Under the pieces are notes generated by a model. It did no database searches and was not told the DNA's origin. It saw only the letters and a list, made by a program, of their open reading frames with translations. The position numbers and the translations under genes are program-made. Positions 29,634 through 40,400 of a stretch of DNA of 64,000 nt are shown piece by piece. Source of the DNA: Lytechinus variegatus (Eukaryota; Echinodermata; Echinoidea; Temnopleuroida; Toxopneustidae); assembly GCF_018143015.1 (NCBI RefSeq), contig NC_054755.1, forward strand, positions 7,805,124 to 7,869,123, read 5' to 3'. How positions within the stretch are numbered: the stretch's first letter is position 1; every line of letters begins with the position of its first letter.

Positions 29634-31054
29634 CAGAAATTTTCAAGCTTGCGGCAAGCATGCGACAATCTTGCGCAAGCTTGCGGCATGCTAGTAACTA
29701 GCATGCGGCTGGCTTAATGAGCGTGTAATATGCGTGCAGAGTAGTATATAGTTAAGCGATCTTTTAGCGAGCAGGGACTGTTCGCTAGCATGCACTCGCT
29801 TATTAAAGCCCCTTTCACAATTGACGTACGACCTGTTTACGACCGCCTGCAACAGTTTTTTCTTGTTGTTGCACGATCGATCTCTTGGTGTCTTGCGAGC
29901 TCTCGCAGTCGTTGTAGACGAATGCACGAATTTGAGGTGGTCGGAGGTGGTCGTGACTGGTCGCTTCTGAATTTGAACATGTTCAAAATCCAAACGCGAT
30001 CAAATACGATTGATTTACTCGCATCAGGTCGTACCATCGGTCGGGCGATCATCGTGTGAGTGTTGTTTAACGTTGTACGACTTGGTGCGAGAGGTGGCAC
30101 AACTACGTATAGTCGCATTTAGCTGACTGGAGGTCGTACAACACTTGTACATGTGCTAGAGACCTACAGAATCTTGCGACTGGGTGCGATAATATAAGTC
30201 TGTTGCAAGACTGATCGAAATTACGGCTTACAACATTCCACTACCGTTGCATTCGTATGTATGCGACCGTTCAGCCCCCCTTTCACAATTGACGTCCGAC
30301 CAGTTTACGACCGGCTGCAACAGTTTTTTCTTATTTTTTTTGTTTTGAAGTTGCTGTTGCACGATCGATCTCTAGGTGTCTTGCGAGCACTCGCAGTCGT
30401 TGTAGACGGTCGCACGAACTCAAGGTGATCGTGACTGGTCACATCTGAACTTTGAACATGTTCAAAATCCGAACGCGATCAAATACGATCGATTCACTCG
30501 CATCAGGTCGTATCCGGGGTCGTACCATCGGTCGTGTGAGTGTTGTGCTACGTTGCACGACTTGGTGCGAGAGGTGGCACAACTAAGTTTACTCGACAGG
30601 AGGTCGTACATCACTTGCACATGTGCTAGCGACCTACATGTACAGAGACCTGTCTTGCGACTAGGTGCGATAATGTATGGGCCATAAGACTGTTGCAAGA
30701 CCGATCGCAACGGCTTACAACACTGCACTACAGTTTCATTCGCATGTATGCGACCGTTCCCCTCGCAATCCCTCGTGCAACACTCGCATGTGATCGCACG
30801 AGCACAATAGGATCATAAGCGACTTACTCGTGCAACGGGATTTACAGGTTATTTTTGTTGTACGACAACTGTTGCAACTGCGAAAGCCTCTGTGCGATCT
30901 TATGAGATGACTGGCGATTGATGCCTGTTGCAGCCTGTCGCACGACCAAGAGGTCGCAAATGGTCGTACGTCAATTGTGAAAGGGGCTTAATAAGCGACC
31001 GCCCTAGCTAGTCGCACGCTAGTTACTAGCATGCAGCACGCTTAAATTTCTGTA
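29634..31054. mobile_element. Outer palindromic element carrying a nested MITE
   Basis: CAGAAATTTTCAAGC on the left faces GCTTAAATTTCTG on the right. Inside, ATGCTAGTAACTAGC recurs inverted as GCTAGTTACTAGCAT, and CTCGCTTATT faces AATAAGCGA at the inner edge. The nested element (29806-30989) occupies the centre of the palindrome. Confidence 0.6.
29806..30989. mobile_element. MITE-like element, 1184 bp, with internal tandem copy
   Basis: It starts AAGCCCCTTTCACAATTGAC and ends with the inverted GTCAATTGTGAAAGGGGCTT. A second left end (CCCCCTTTCACAATTGACGT) stands at about 30277 and starts a second copy of the same sequence (TTTACGACCGGCTGCAAC and so on), so the element is a partial tandem duplication. 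Many CGATCG and CGTACGAC words occur. No coding frame. Confidence 0.75.
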
Positions 31055-31057
31055 GGG

Positions 31058-31490
31058 GTTGTTATGTTAGTATTTATAAAAAGTACACTCAACTACATTA
31101 GGTTTTCACAATCATCTACTCAGCAAAAACTGGTGTTGATTTAACACCAGCCCGGAATCTATATATGTCCACACCAGAGAAGTGTTAAACAACACCAGTT
31201 TCGTTTTTGGTCTAACACCAGATAGGTGTTTATACAACACCAATTAGTATTGAAACAGCATCGCTTTGATTCCAAACTGGTTTTGTTTCAATACTTCTCT
31301 GGTGTGGATAGATTCCGGGCTAGTGTTAAATCAACACCGGAGTTTTTGCAGTGTATGACTTTGCTTACAACCACTGTCTGTTCTTCAGATTTGGAGTGTT
31401 GTCAATAAAGAGCACACGGCCACAACAAGAATTATTTGTTTATGTGCTCTTTTAAAACACAGTAATGTTAAAACTATACTGCCGGTGTTC
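31058..31490. repeat. Duplicated block, copy with MITE inserted
   Basis: The flanks (TGTTAGTATTTATAAAAAGT, AGATTTGGAGTGTTGTCAAT, GAATTATTTGTTT) match 33040-33240. The MITE 31119-31353 interrupts this copy only. Confidence 0.8.
31119..31353. mobile_element. Palindromic MITE, 235 bp, TA target site (GCAAAAACTnGGTGTT family)
   Basis: The ends CTCAGCAAAAACTGGTGTTG and, inverted, CACTGCAAAAACTCCGGTGT both continue into ATTTAACAC and GCCCGGAATC. TA flanks each end. The matching empty site at 33093-33094 proves the insertion. Related copies: 33914, 39596; a distant relative: 35274. Confidence 0.88.
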
Positions 31491-31499
31491 AAACTAATA

Positions 31500-33030
31500 T
31501 ATAAAAAAAACTAATATATAAAAAAAGGATTTTAAGTAGTTTTTTAAAGAATAAATACATACAATGCGAGCACGCAGTGCATGAGTTTTGACAATTAGAC
31601 ATTGAAAGGGATATCGTTCCAATGGTCGACATAACCTAGCTGTTACATCAAATAAATTGGCCTAGTCGTTTAAAGTGATTGCTTAACATTGGTTTGACTT
31701 TTTAAAAATCTGAGCTAGAAGGTCACACTTGTCACCTGTGTCTGTGATATGTTACAAAAATGAAGCCCAGAAAAAATTGCGTTCAAAAATAATTATTTAG
31801 TGCTTCAAAAATTGAAATATAAAGTGACCGGAAACACCATCTTAATTTCATCCCATACACTTATGTGTACTATTTAGGTGTCTATAAGACGCCTATTTAC
31901 AAAATCGGGGTTTGCCTTGTAGTTTTAGCTTTTCATTCTCAATAATGGTTGTTTTCAGGGTTTATTAGTTCTAATACATGCACTTTTACACATGTTTCAT
32001 CTTGGTTTGAGAATTTTTTAAATCGGCTGCTCACAAAGTTAAACAATACCTTTAAGTAAAATATTCAACCCACTGCAAGAGAGACGTTCATATAATTATA
32101 GACAAAGTGGAATGTGATCATTTTCATATTGTTTTACAGACGGTTCCGAAAAAGTTGAGTCGGTATTATAGGTTTCTGGTGTAATCATTTTAGAAAAAAA
32201 AATAATTTAACATTAAAACATCAATTACCTGTTTTTGATAATATCAAATTTGCACTTCAGAACTATTTCAAGAATGAAAAATATATCGCAGAGTCAAATT
32301 GTAAAATGGTAAAGTTTACAAAGAAATGGTTTCAATTACGTGCCATGTTTACATGAGGTGATCTGTTCAGTTCCCTTTCCATGTACAATTATACATATGA
32401 ATATTAATGTTCATTTACTCCTCGCTTGTTTCTTAAATTGTTTACTATTATGTGAACCTGACAGTTCAATTTATATATTTGTTGCAATTACTGTTGTACT
32501 GTATTTCGTTGTTATTAATTTGATTTGTCATTGAGAAGATATCTTGTTATGTTTGAATAATAATAAAATCCCTGTGGAGGGGAAACAAATTGAAAAAAAA
32601 AAATTAAAAGGTATATACATATTACCTGAAGTGCCTAATCACTCATTGTATACTCTTTCATTGCAGATGACAATTAAAAATGTACAATTATGACGGCCAT
32701 TTCTGAATTTTTAAGGAATTTTTTTTTAACCTAAATACCATGGATATTGTCAGTATACATTACTCGATATTGCTCTAGAATGAGACCAGTGTGTCTGTGA
32801 CAAGAGATTTATAGCTAATATATTGCCATAAGCACGCTACCGAATTGCTTCTTGGACTTTACTTAATGGAATATAATATATGCCTTGCTCTACCATGTCT
32901 ACTCCAACTACTTATTCACATATCTCAATCAAGGGAAAACTGAACAATACAACGACCCGGTGATTTGATTGTCAGTAAACTCAAACACCGATGATGATAT
33001 GATATTTCGCTATGTACTTTTGAATTTTGG
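31500..33030. other. No gene or clear element seen
   Basis: A/T-rich DNA without exon-like segments, recognisable terminal repeats or RNA genes. Confidence 0.45.
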
Positions 33031-33039
33031 GTGCATTGT

Positions 33040-33240
33040 AATGTTAGTATTTATAAAAAGTTCATTTAACTGAATAAGTTTTCACAATGATCTACGACTT
33101 TGTATACAACCACTTTCTGTTCTTCAGATTTGGAGTGTTGTCAATAATGAGCATACGGCCACAAGAATTATTTGTTTGTGTGCTCTTTAAAAAAACATTA
33201 ATGTTAAAACTATACAGCCGGTGTTTAAAGAGGTAGACCT
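33040..33240. repeat. Duplicated block, empty-site copy
   Basis: Same sequence as the flanks of 31058-31490, but the two halves are joined directly at GATCTACGACTTTG with no MITE. Confidence 0.8.
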
Positions 33241-33596
33241 CACCAAGCATTGTACAGTACAGTGTGTCAAAAAATAATAGCACTTTCATTGTGTATAATG
33301 TGAAAATTACTAAATCCTATTGTATATGATTTTTGTAAATGTAAAATAACATTTTTTACACAACTGGTCTGAATTTCATGCGATATATGTTTCATTAAAC
33401 AAAGAGCTATGAGCCTTCTTTCAGAACTCATCAGAAAACATCTCAATCCAAGTTTTGTTATTTTGTTGAATCAAGTACGCAGTCCAATCATGACTTCATT
33501 CCGTCTATTTTATTTCCCTTTTTAGTTGTTCGGCCGACTTGCGGGCCGATAATTAAATTTAAAAGCTAATCGAAGGTGTAAGAAGATTGGCATGAT

Positions 33597-33660
33597 TGAG
33601 CGCGTCGTGGTCTAGTGGTTCTGACTCTGGGTTCGAATCTTAGCCATGGCGTGTTTTCCT
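33597..33660 (+). mobile_element. SINE head fragment (tRNA-like)
   Basis: GAGCGCGTCGTGGTCTAGTG followed by a shortened GGGTTCGAATCTTAG B-box and GCCATGGCG matches the start of the SINE at 39721. It breaks off soon after. A true tRNA is unlikely because the cloverleaf cannot be completed. Confidence 0.55.
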
Positions 33661-33913
33661 TAGGGTTAATTTAATCTTATTAATATTCATGATGAAGTGT
33701 ATATAATTAATTTCACAAAATTATTGCTAAACTTTACAATTCAAAATAACTTCTTGACTTTATTGTGCAATTTTGATGAAATTTTCAGCATTTTGCATTG
33801 TAAATTTTACTCTATTTATTTTTGCATTGTAAATTTAGATGTAAAATTTATAGACCGGAGTACCCCTTTAATACAAACCATGGATGGAGAGGTTTCCTGA
33901 TGCTATATGCAAG

Positions 33914-34107
33914 TATGTCCACACCAGAGAATTGTTTAACACTTCTGCACCAGTTTCGTGTTGGTCTAACACCAGATAGGTGCTTATACATGTACAACAC
34001 CAATTAGGTTCGATTCCAAACTGGTGTTGTTTCAATACTTCTCTGCATGGTGTGGGCATACATAGATTCCGGGCTGGTGTTAAATCAACACCAGAGTTTT
34101 TGCAGTG
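33914..34107. mobile_element. MITE copy, left end missing
   Basis: Same family as 31119-31353: TGTCCACACCAGAGAA, TAACACCAGATAGGTG, GATTCCGGGCTGGTGTTAAA, ending GAGTTTTTGCAGTG. The left terminal repeat is absent. Confidence 0.75.
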
Positions 34108-34310
34108 ATGGTGATGGAAATTTAGCCAGCGTGACAATAATATTATTTCCGTTTAATATAGGGAAAGCTCACTCTCAAGTTGGTTTTTTTTTTAAAATCT
34201 GAAAAATCCTTCAATGAAAAGCAAATTTTCGAGAAAAAAAAATGTCAAGGCGTCACGTGCACACAACTCCACTCAACATGCAAAAATAAATGACATCGCC
34301 TATTTAATGC
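34108..34310. repeat. Second copy of the 29038-29232 segment
   Basis: It joins directly to the MITE end at 34107. The counterpart at 29038 instead joins the GAT array, so one of the two junctions is a rearrangement or insertion point. Confidence 0.78.
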
Positions 34311-34920
34311 CTATAATTTTCCACACTCTTATTTGGACCATGTAGAAGGTCCGTGTTTGGACAACCCCTCGATATTGTGAAATGGCTCTTTATGATATTG
34401 CTTGCTCGATTACAATCAGCTACACAATGAATAGAAACTGGACTTACATTAAGCTTTCACAGATAAAATTGTATTTTATTGCACTGAAATGCACCAATCA
34501 CTTTTCAAGCCGGCAAGGATTGATTTTGATATCAGGGTATACATCACACTGGGCGTTGGTTGGCATGTGCTATCCCACGGTGCCAAGGTACATAATCCGT
34601 ATTAACACAGACTTTTATCATTTCCAGTAAAAACTGCTGTGCTTTTAATGGAGTATCTCATTATTTGTATTACTTGTACTCACCATTAAGCCTGCTATAG
34701 TACTGTGGGAGAGCTTTATTGTCTTTATAGGCATTGCCGCTTCCCTTTCATGAAAAAAAGGCAAAATTAACAATTTCTTAATTGGCAATGCCGATTTATG
34801 ATACTACCATGTTACCTTAAAAATGGGGTACGAGACAATATAATAACTGATCAACCGAGTTTTAGTTTTATGTCGCAAATGGAGAGTATCCGCATGCCAA
34901 GATACAAGATATCCGGTGAC

Positions 34921-35082
34921 ACGACATTTGATCTTGTGACAATTGCTTCGGGCTTTTTTCGTCTAAGGTATAGGATTACGGTTAAGGTTTCAATAAGGTT
35001 TTATTAAGGGTTGGGTTTAAGGTTGGCGATTCCATGTGGAATTTACAGCAAATTAATTGTCGCCGGAGCAAGTGTTTGATGT
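34921..35082. mobile_element. Diverged ACATTTG...CAAGTG element with GGTTAAGG interior
   Basis: ACGACATTTGATCTTGTGAC at the left and ATTGTCGCCGGAGCAAGTG at the right are inverted. The interior is rich in GGTTAAGG and AAGGGTTGGG. Same family as 39199-39555 and 46480-46668. Confidence 0.5.
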
Positions 35083-35273
35083 CCTGGTAGGCCTATTACA
35101 TCTATTTGATTTCTTTAAGTGGCAAATAAATATTCTAGCAGGAAATTGAACTTTTGTCACGTGCTTGCTTTGTCCACAAGTTGGAAGAACCCGCAAGCCA
35201 TTTCTTATCTGTGCGCGTGCGCAGTACAAAAATGGGCGAAGTCAAGTAACCGATCACACCCATCGAGATACTA

Positions 35274-35502
35274 CACGGCAAAAACTGTGGTGTTAATAGA
35301 GGACCACACCATTTATTTTACACCGGTGTTAAATTGGTGGTGTTCGTATTACACCTTTAGGTGTTTTTGAAACACCTTTTGATGTTACATTTACACTCTT
35401 TGGTGTTATGTTTAATCTCAAGGGTGTAATTTGAACACCTCAGGGTGTGGTCCTCTATTAACACCAATTGGTGTCAGTTTTAACACCGCAGTTTTTACAG
35501 TG
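35274..35502. mobile_element. Palindromic MITE, 229 bp, TA target site
   Basis: CACGGCAAAAACTGTGGTGT on the left; CACTGTAAAAACTGCGGTGT as the inverted right end; TA on both flanks. The phrase TAATAGAGGACCACACC appears in both arms. The ends are close to those of the 31119 family. Confidence 0.8.
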
Positions 35503-35509
35503 TACAGGC

Positions 35510-37200
35510 ATTAGACAATTTCTTGACTTCGCTAATCCATCATATCGGTCGACCAAATTCGGGGGTGTTGATCGATTCAGCTTTTCGATGAAATTTTGCC
35601 AAATATCGATTCCTAGACAAAGGTGGTGTAAGTAATTTCCCAGCGTATTCTACATGGGGTATCCCTGACCTAAAACGGATATTGCACGACATGCTTGAAT
35701 TTCGATGGACGAATTAGTATACAGGATGTCACGTATGAAAACAAACTTACAAATAGTTATATCACATGTATAAAAGGAATTCTTCCGATAATGTAACATG
35801 TTTACTGACTACTGATTGTAACAAAATAAGGTAAAAAGGATAACAGTTCATATGCATACTTTCATAACGATGAAACAATGTACGTATTTCAAAACCATTA
35901 ATAGGACATCAAGCAGTGATATCTAAATAAATATCAGTATGCCTATACGTTCGATCTTTACTTTCATATGTTTTGCATGCATTGCCTATGCTTCCGAAAT
36001 TCATATCTAATTATGTAATAAGCAATATTTTGAAAATGAAATTTGAATCCATACATATTAGGGTTAATTAATATCATTGCATCTTGCGGAGGCCCATTTA
36101 TGTCAGTATCTCCAGTTTTGATTGCCTAGAGTTAACATTATCGTTTACGATAGCTTTTTTTAAACCATAACACAGACAGCAACCAAGTAGCTTAGTGCAA
36201 AGAGCTGTAGATTTCAATGCAACTGTTTCTCAACATCTTTTTGTTATTTTTGTGTGAATTAAAGCTTCTTCATCGCAAGCATGTGCTTGTTAAGGTTGAA
36301 ATAAGAATATCAATGTCCGAGATTCTTCACATCAATAACATTACACGTATACATCACGACAGAAATTTGGACTCGACACTTTGAAAACAAAATGAATCGA
36401 TATGGATACCTAAAAGGTGGCGGTATTATCTTGCTCTTTCATCTTGCTTCCAATAGATAAAAATGCTATATGCAGTATTGATAATAATGTGTGCCTATGT
36501 TTAATGAAAAAAAAAACAATACAAACTTCACTTGATAAATCATTAACGTGACTGGAATCTGATTATGGTCACTTGTTAGAAATAATGATCTTTGGCAAAA
36601 GAAAAAAAAATAACTTTTTTTCGAATGCTACATATTTTCTTAACACTTGATGATGCTTTTGTTGTGCATTTTGGAACTTTTGTACAGCAGTTGGATTATT
36701 GATTCAAATTACATCTATTAAATAAATCGAACGACTTCTGTATTTCATTGCAACGAGCAGACATTATTATACTAGTTCAACAAACGCGATTGATTGGTAT
36801 AATGATTGCACAATTCGATATCAATGATAAAAATACAAGTATGATAAAATGTATGACTCTGATAAATCTTTATAAATATAATAAGAATGATGCTAAGACA
36901 GACACAGATCGCCAGTCTACAACTATATATACACATTTTAAGGAGTGTGACAGTAAAATAATGAAATGATGATATGAATACAGGACTTTCCACACGAGTG
37001 CGGGTGGATTGGATATTGTTAAGAGGTGCTGCGCGCGCGGTGTATAGATGAATGCGCGCAGTAGCTGCGCAAGAGTGGTGTACGGTCGATTTCCTGCGCG
37101 TGGTGGGATTCGATTGAAATAAGAAAAATGAGCACCACTCTGCCCTGGCCGATGATCACGGCCAGATCCCACGCCCCACGCAATCGTGTGAGTAGCCCAC
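35510..37200. other. No gene seen (3' flank of the acidic-precursor gene)
   Basis: A/T-rich DNA with no exon-like segments. A GC-rich patch with CGCGCGC words is at 37030-37060. Confidence 0.45.
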
Positions 37201-37207
37201 TTCCGGG

Positions 37208-37213
37208 TTTATT
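37208..37213 (-). promoter_or_regulatory. AATAAA immediately after the stop codon
   Basis: On the minus strand the stop TAG is followed directly by AATAAA. If used for polyadenylation, the 3' UTR of the acidic-precursor mRNA would be only some 15-35 bases. Whether it is used cannot be seen. Confidence 0.4.
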
Positions 37214-37414
37214 CTAATCACTAAGGAGATAATCCAACACACAACGATCACTACAAAGGGAGAGGGTGGCGTCTGGCGCTGTCCGGTCGTTGGTGGCAGC
37301 CAACCAGAAATACTTCGCTCGTTGCATGCACTCCAGGTCCCCGTTACAAAGTGTGAGTAACTCGGCTTTGTAAATTTCGTCACATAGTTTTGTTGGGATT
37401 TCATAAGATGTACT
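37214..37414 (-). CDS. Acidic precursor exon 6: end of the cysteine domain and stop
   Basis: The exon is 67 codons including TAG (37216-37214), acceptor CTCAACACAG, phase 0. It encodes LCDEIYKAELLTLC, the helix ECMQRAKYFWLAA and a closing LCSDRCVLDYLL. Regular cysteine spacing and in-frame joining to exon 5 support it, although a longer open frame without cysteines overlaps here. Confidence 0.8.
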   Translation of the reverse strand, partial: STSYEIPTKLCDEIYKAELLTLCNGDLECMQRAKYFWLAATNDRTAPDATLSLCSDRCVLDYLLSD

Positions 37415-40400
37415 CTGTGTTGAGAGAATGAAAAGTAATAAAAAGTAAGCGAATAATAATCACAGTTGCGCAGTAAAAAAAATCATATAACGTGCGAAAT
37501 GTTGGTTTCCTCATACCTATCAAACTTGTCAAATCAAGAGAAAAAAAATCTTTCAGGAGTGGTCATATTCAGATAAGAATTAAAGTATTACTTTGAATAA
37601 TATTTAATAGGAGGAGATAATGGAAATTTGAATTCTATTGTCATCTTTTATACTAGCTATCTCACTTTAATCTTACGTGTCTCTTATTTGTGAAATAAAG
37701 ATTGAAAAGTGAAGTTTATATTGGCGATATGTCGCTTGACATAAAAGTAGAAAAATTTAAAAAAGAATAAAAATTGACAGTTTGATGAAAATGAAAGTTG
37801 TGACATTTTTCAGAATTATTTAGTTTTCCAATACTTTGTGGTCAACAGGAAGATAGAGGTATGGTATATAGACAGCAATACTTGACATATCCTTAACGCA
37901 TAGTAGGAAGTTCTCGCTCCACTGACACGACGTATTCAAAAAAATAATATATATATAAATACATATATATATATAATGCCAAATGCCCTTTTAATTATGA
38001 CACTACATGTCCAAGGAGATTTCGTAAAAAAATTGGTGAGTGAAAAATGCAGCTTCGTCCTAGACTCTAGAATAAAAAATATTTGCAATTTTTGTCAGCT
38101 CCAAAACTTAGGACGAAATCGCTGTTCCATTTCACAATTATTCAGCAAAGTCATCAAAGCTGTTGTCATTAATTCTACTGATATTTTAAATACTGTGTTC
38201 CAGAGTTCGTTCTACGTGGCTGTACAAAAACTCGCTGTAGTCACAGATTTAATTATTCGTTAGATGATATAAAACTTCTTATCAGGAAGATATTCCGTGT
38301 CTCATTATTGGCATCAGAATTTACCGCATTTTAGTCCAAATTTGGGTCGCAGCCCAAGCGTAAGGGGTTACGGTGCCTTAAATTAATTAAGGCCTGATCA
38401 CACCGCCCGAGCGTCGTTGGAGCGGTCGTGGAGTGATAGGGAAAGAGGGTCGAATTTCGCTTTCAAAATTGGGGAAAAAATCGAAAACATAAAAAAAATC
38501 GAAATCGAAAATGGTGAACAGTAGCGAACGGTGATGATTTTTTTCTCTCCGCTCCACGACCGCTCCAACAACGCTCGGGCGGTGTGACCATGCCTTTAAG
38601 GCCTGGTCACACCGCCCGATCGTTGTGACCATTTAAAAAAAGAACTTACACATGTGTAGCATATTTGGTGTCTGTTGCATGGACGACTAAATGCTTGCTT
38701 GTAGCCGTCGGCACCCAGTCCCCTAAAGCCTTCAATGACGCTGCAATCATCCACCAGGTAGCTTAGAATAGGGCATACTTTAGCTTCGGCGGCTGGTGAA
38801 AAAGACGAGGAAGGGACAGGCATATCGATAATTCAAGGGGTGTTTTCTTCAGGGAACGACGGAAGCGTTCTCTGTGAGGTTTAACGATTTACTTTCAAAG
38901 GAGGAAGTATATGCTGATTGTTACAAAAAAAGAACCACCGTAAAATATTATTCTCCAGATGCTGTCCAGTAAAATTGTGCGGAAAATACCAGGTCGGGCA
39001 GCTAAACAAGCATACTACCAAGCCTTTTACATGTTTTAAGAGATTCTCCCTATTCACAAATCTTAAAGACAGTAAGTCATGATGCATTTCAATAGTGCTG
39101 ACGTACATGTAATTCCCAAAAAAAAAACCAAAAAAAACCCCCCTCCAAATCGGCCGATTGTGTGACATTATAAATATAGTTGATCTGACTGAGGGCACGA
39201 CATTTGCTCCTGCGACAATTATTGTTCCAGGGGTCTGTTGCAGAAAGAGTTGCGTTTAAACGCAAGTCAAAAAATCAATCGCAATTCCAAAATGCGCGCT
39301 GTTGATTGGTTGAAAATCAAGTTGCGCATGATTTTTAGAGTTACGTTTGTTTGCAACTCTTTCTGCAACGGGCCCCAGGCTTAATTCCGTCTAAATTGTA
39401 GGGTTAAGGTTATGGTTGTAATAGGGTTTTACGTTGGGTTTAGGGCCAGGCCAGGTTTAGAGTAGGGTAACGTGTTAAACCCATAGTTAAAATGGGTCAT
39501 TCGATTAGTGTGTGGAATTAAGAGCAGAGCATTTGTGTCGCCTGAGCAAACGACATGGAACCGGGGACGGTTTCGTTGGTGTGACGGTGGCTGGACACTG
39601 CAAAAACACCGGTGTTTATTTAACACCAGCCCGGTATCTGTATACGTCCACACCAGAGAAGTGTTAAACAACACCTGTTTGGTTTTGGTCTAACGTAAGA
39701 TATGTTTATGCAACACCAACTGTGGAGCGTTGTGGCCCTGTGGATTAGTCTTCTGATTTGAAACAGAGGGTCGTGGGTTCCAATCCCAGCCATGGCGCAA
39801 TTTTCTTCAGCAAGAACGTCCACATTGTGCTGCACTCAACCCAGGTGAGGTGAATGGGTACCCAGCAGGATTTGTTCCTTGAATGCATGAGCGCTGAAAG
39901 GCAGCTCGAGCTAAAGCCGGGGAAGTAAATAACATGGCGCATCGGAATAGAATAATTCTAGAAAGATGGCGCTATATAAATAACTATTATTATTATCATT
40001 ATTAATTAATATTAAAACAACATCGGTTTGATTCTAATCTGGTGTTGCTTCAATAGCTCTCTGGTGTGGACATTTAGATTCCGGGCCGGTGGTAAATCAA
40101 CACCGGAGTTTTTGCAGTAGGTCCCAAACGATAGGGTGACTGTTCCTCGACCATTTCGGAGAAAGCTCGTATACTCGGGACAAACATTCAAACTGGGGGA
40201 CCTAATGATAATCATTGGGAAAAGATTTTTTTAATTGTAAAAGAGTCAGAACTATACCTGGAACTATTTCTTTGATGGCGTTTATGAGGTCTTCATCACT
40301 AATCATATCTTCGTTGAACTCCGTGACCGACGATTGTGGAGTATCGTTTTCCTGCTCGACGACGAAACTGCTTGGACCGGCGCCCATTATTTCGTCAATG

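Noticed and set aside
37156-37404. Minus-strand open frame in a different phase from exon 6 of the acidic precursor
   Set aside because: The competing frame is longer but lacks the regular cysteines and does not join in phase with the preceding TGT/GTAAGT donor.
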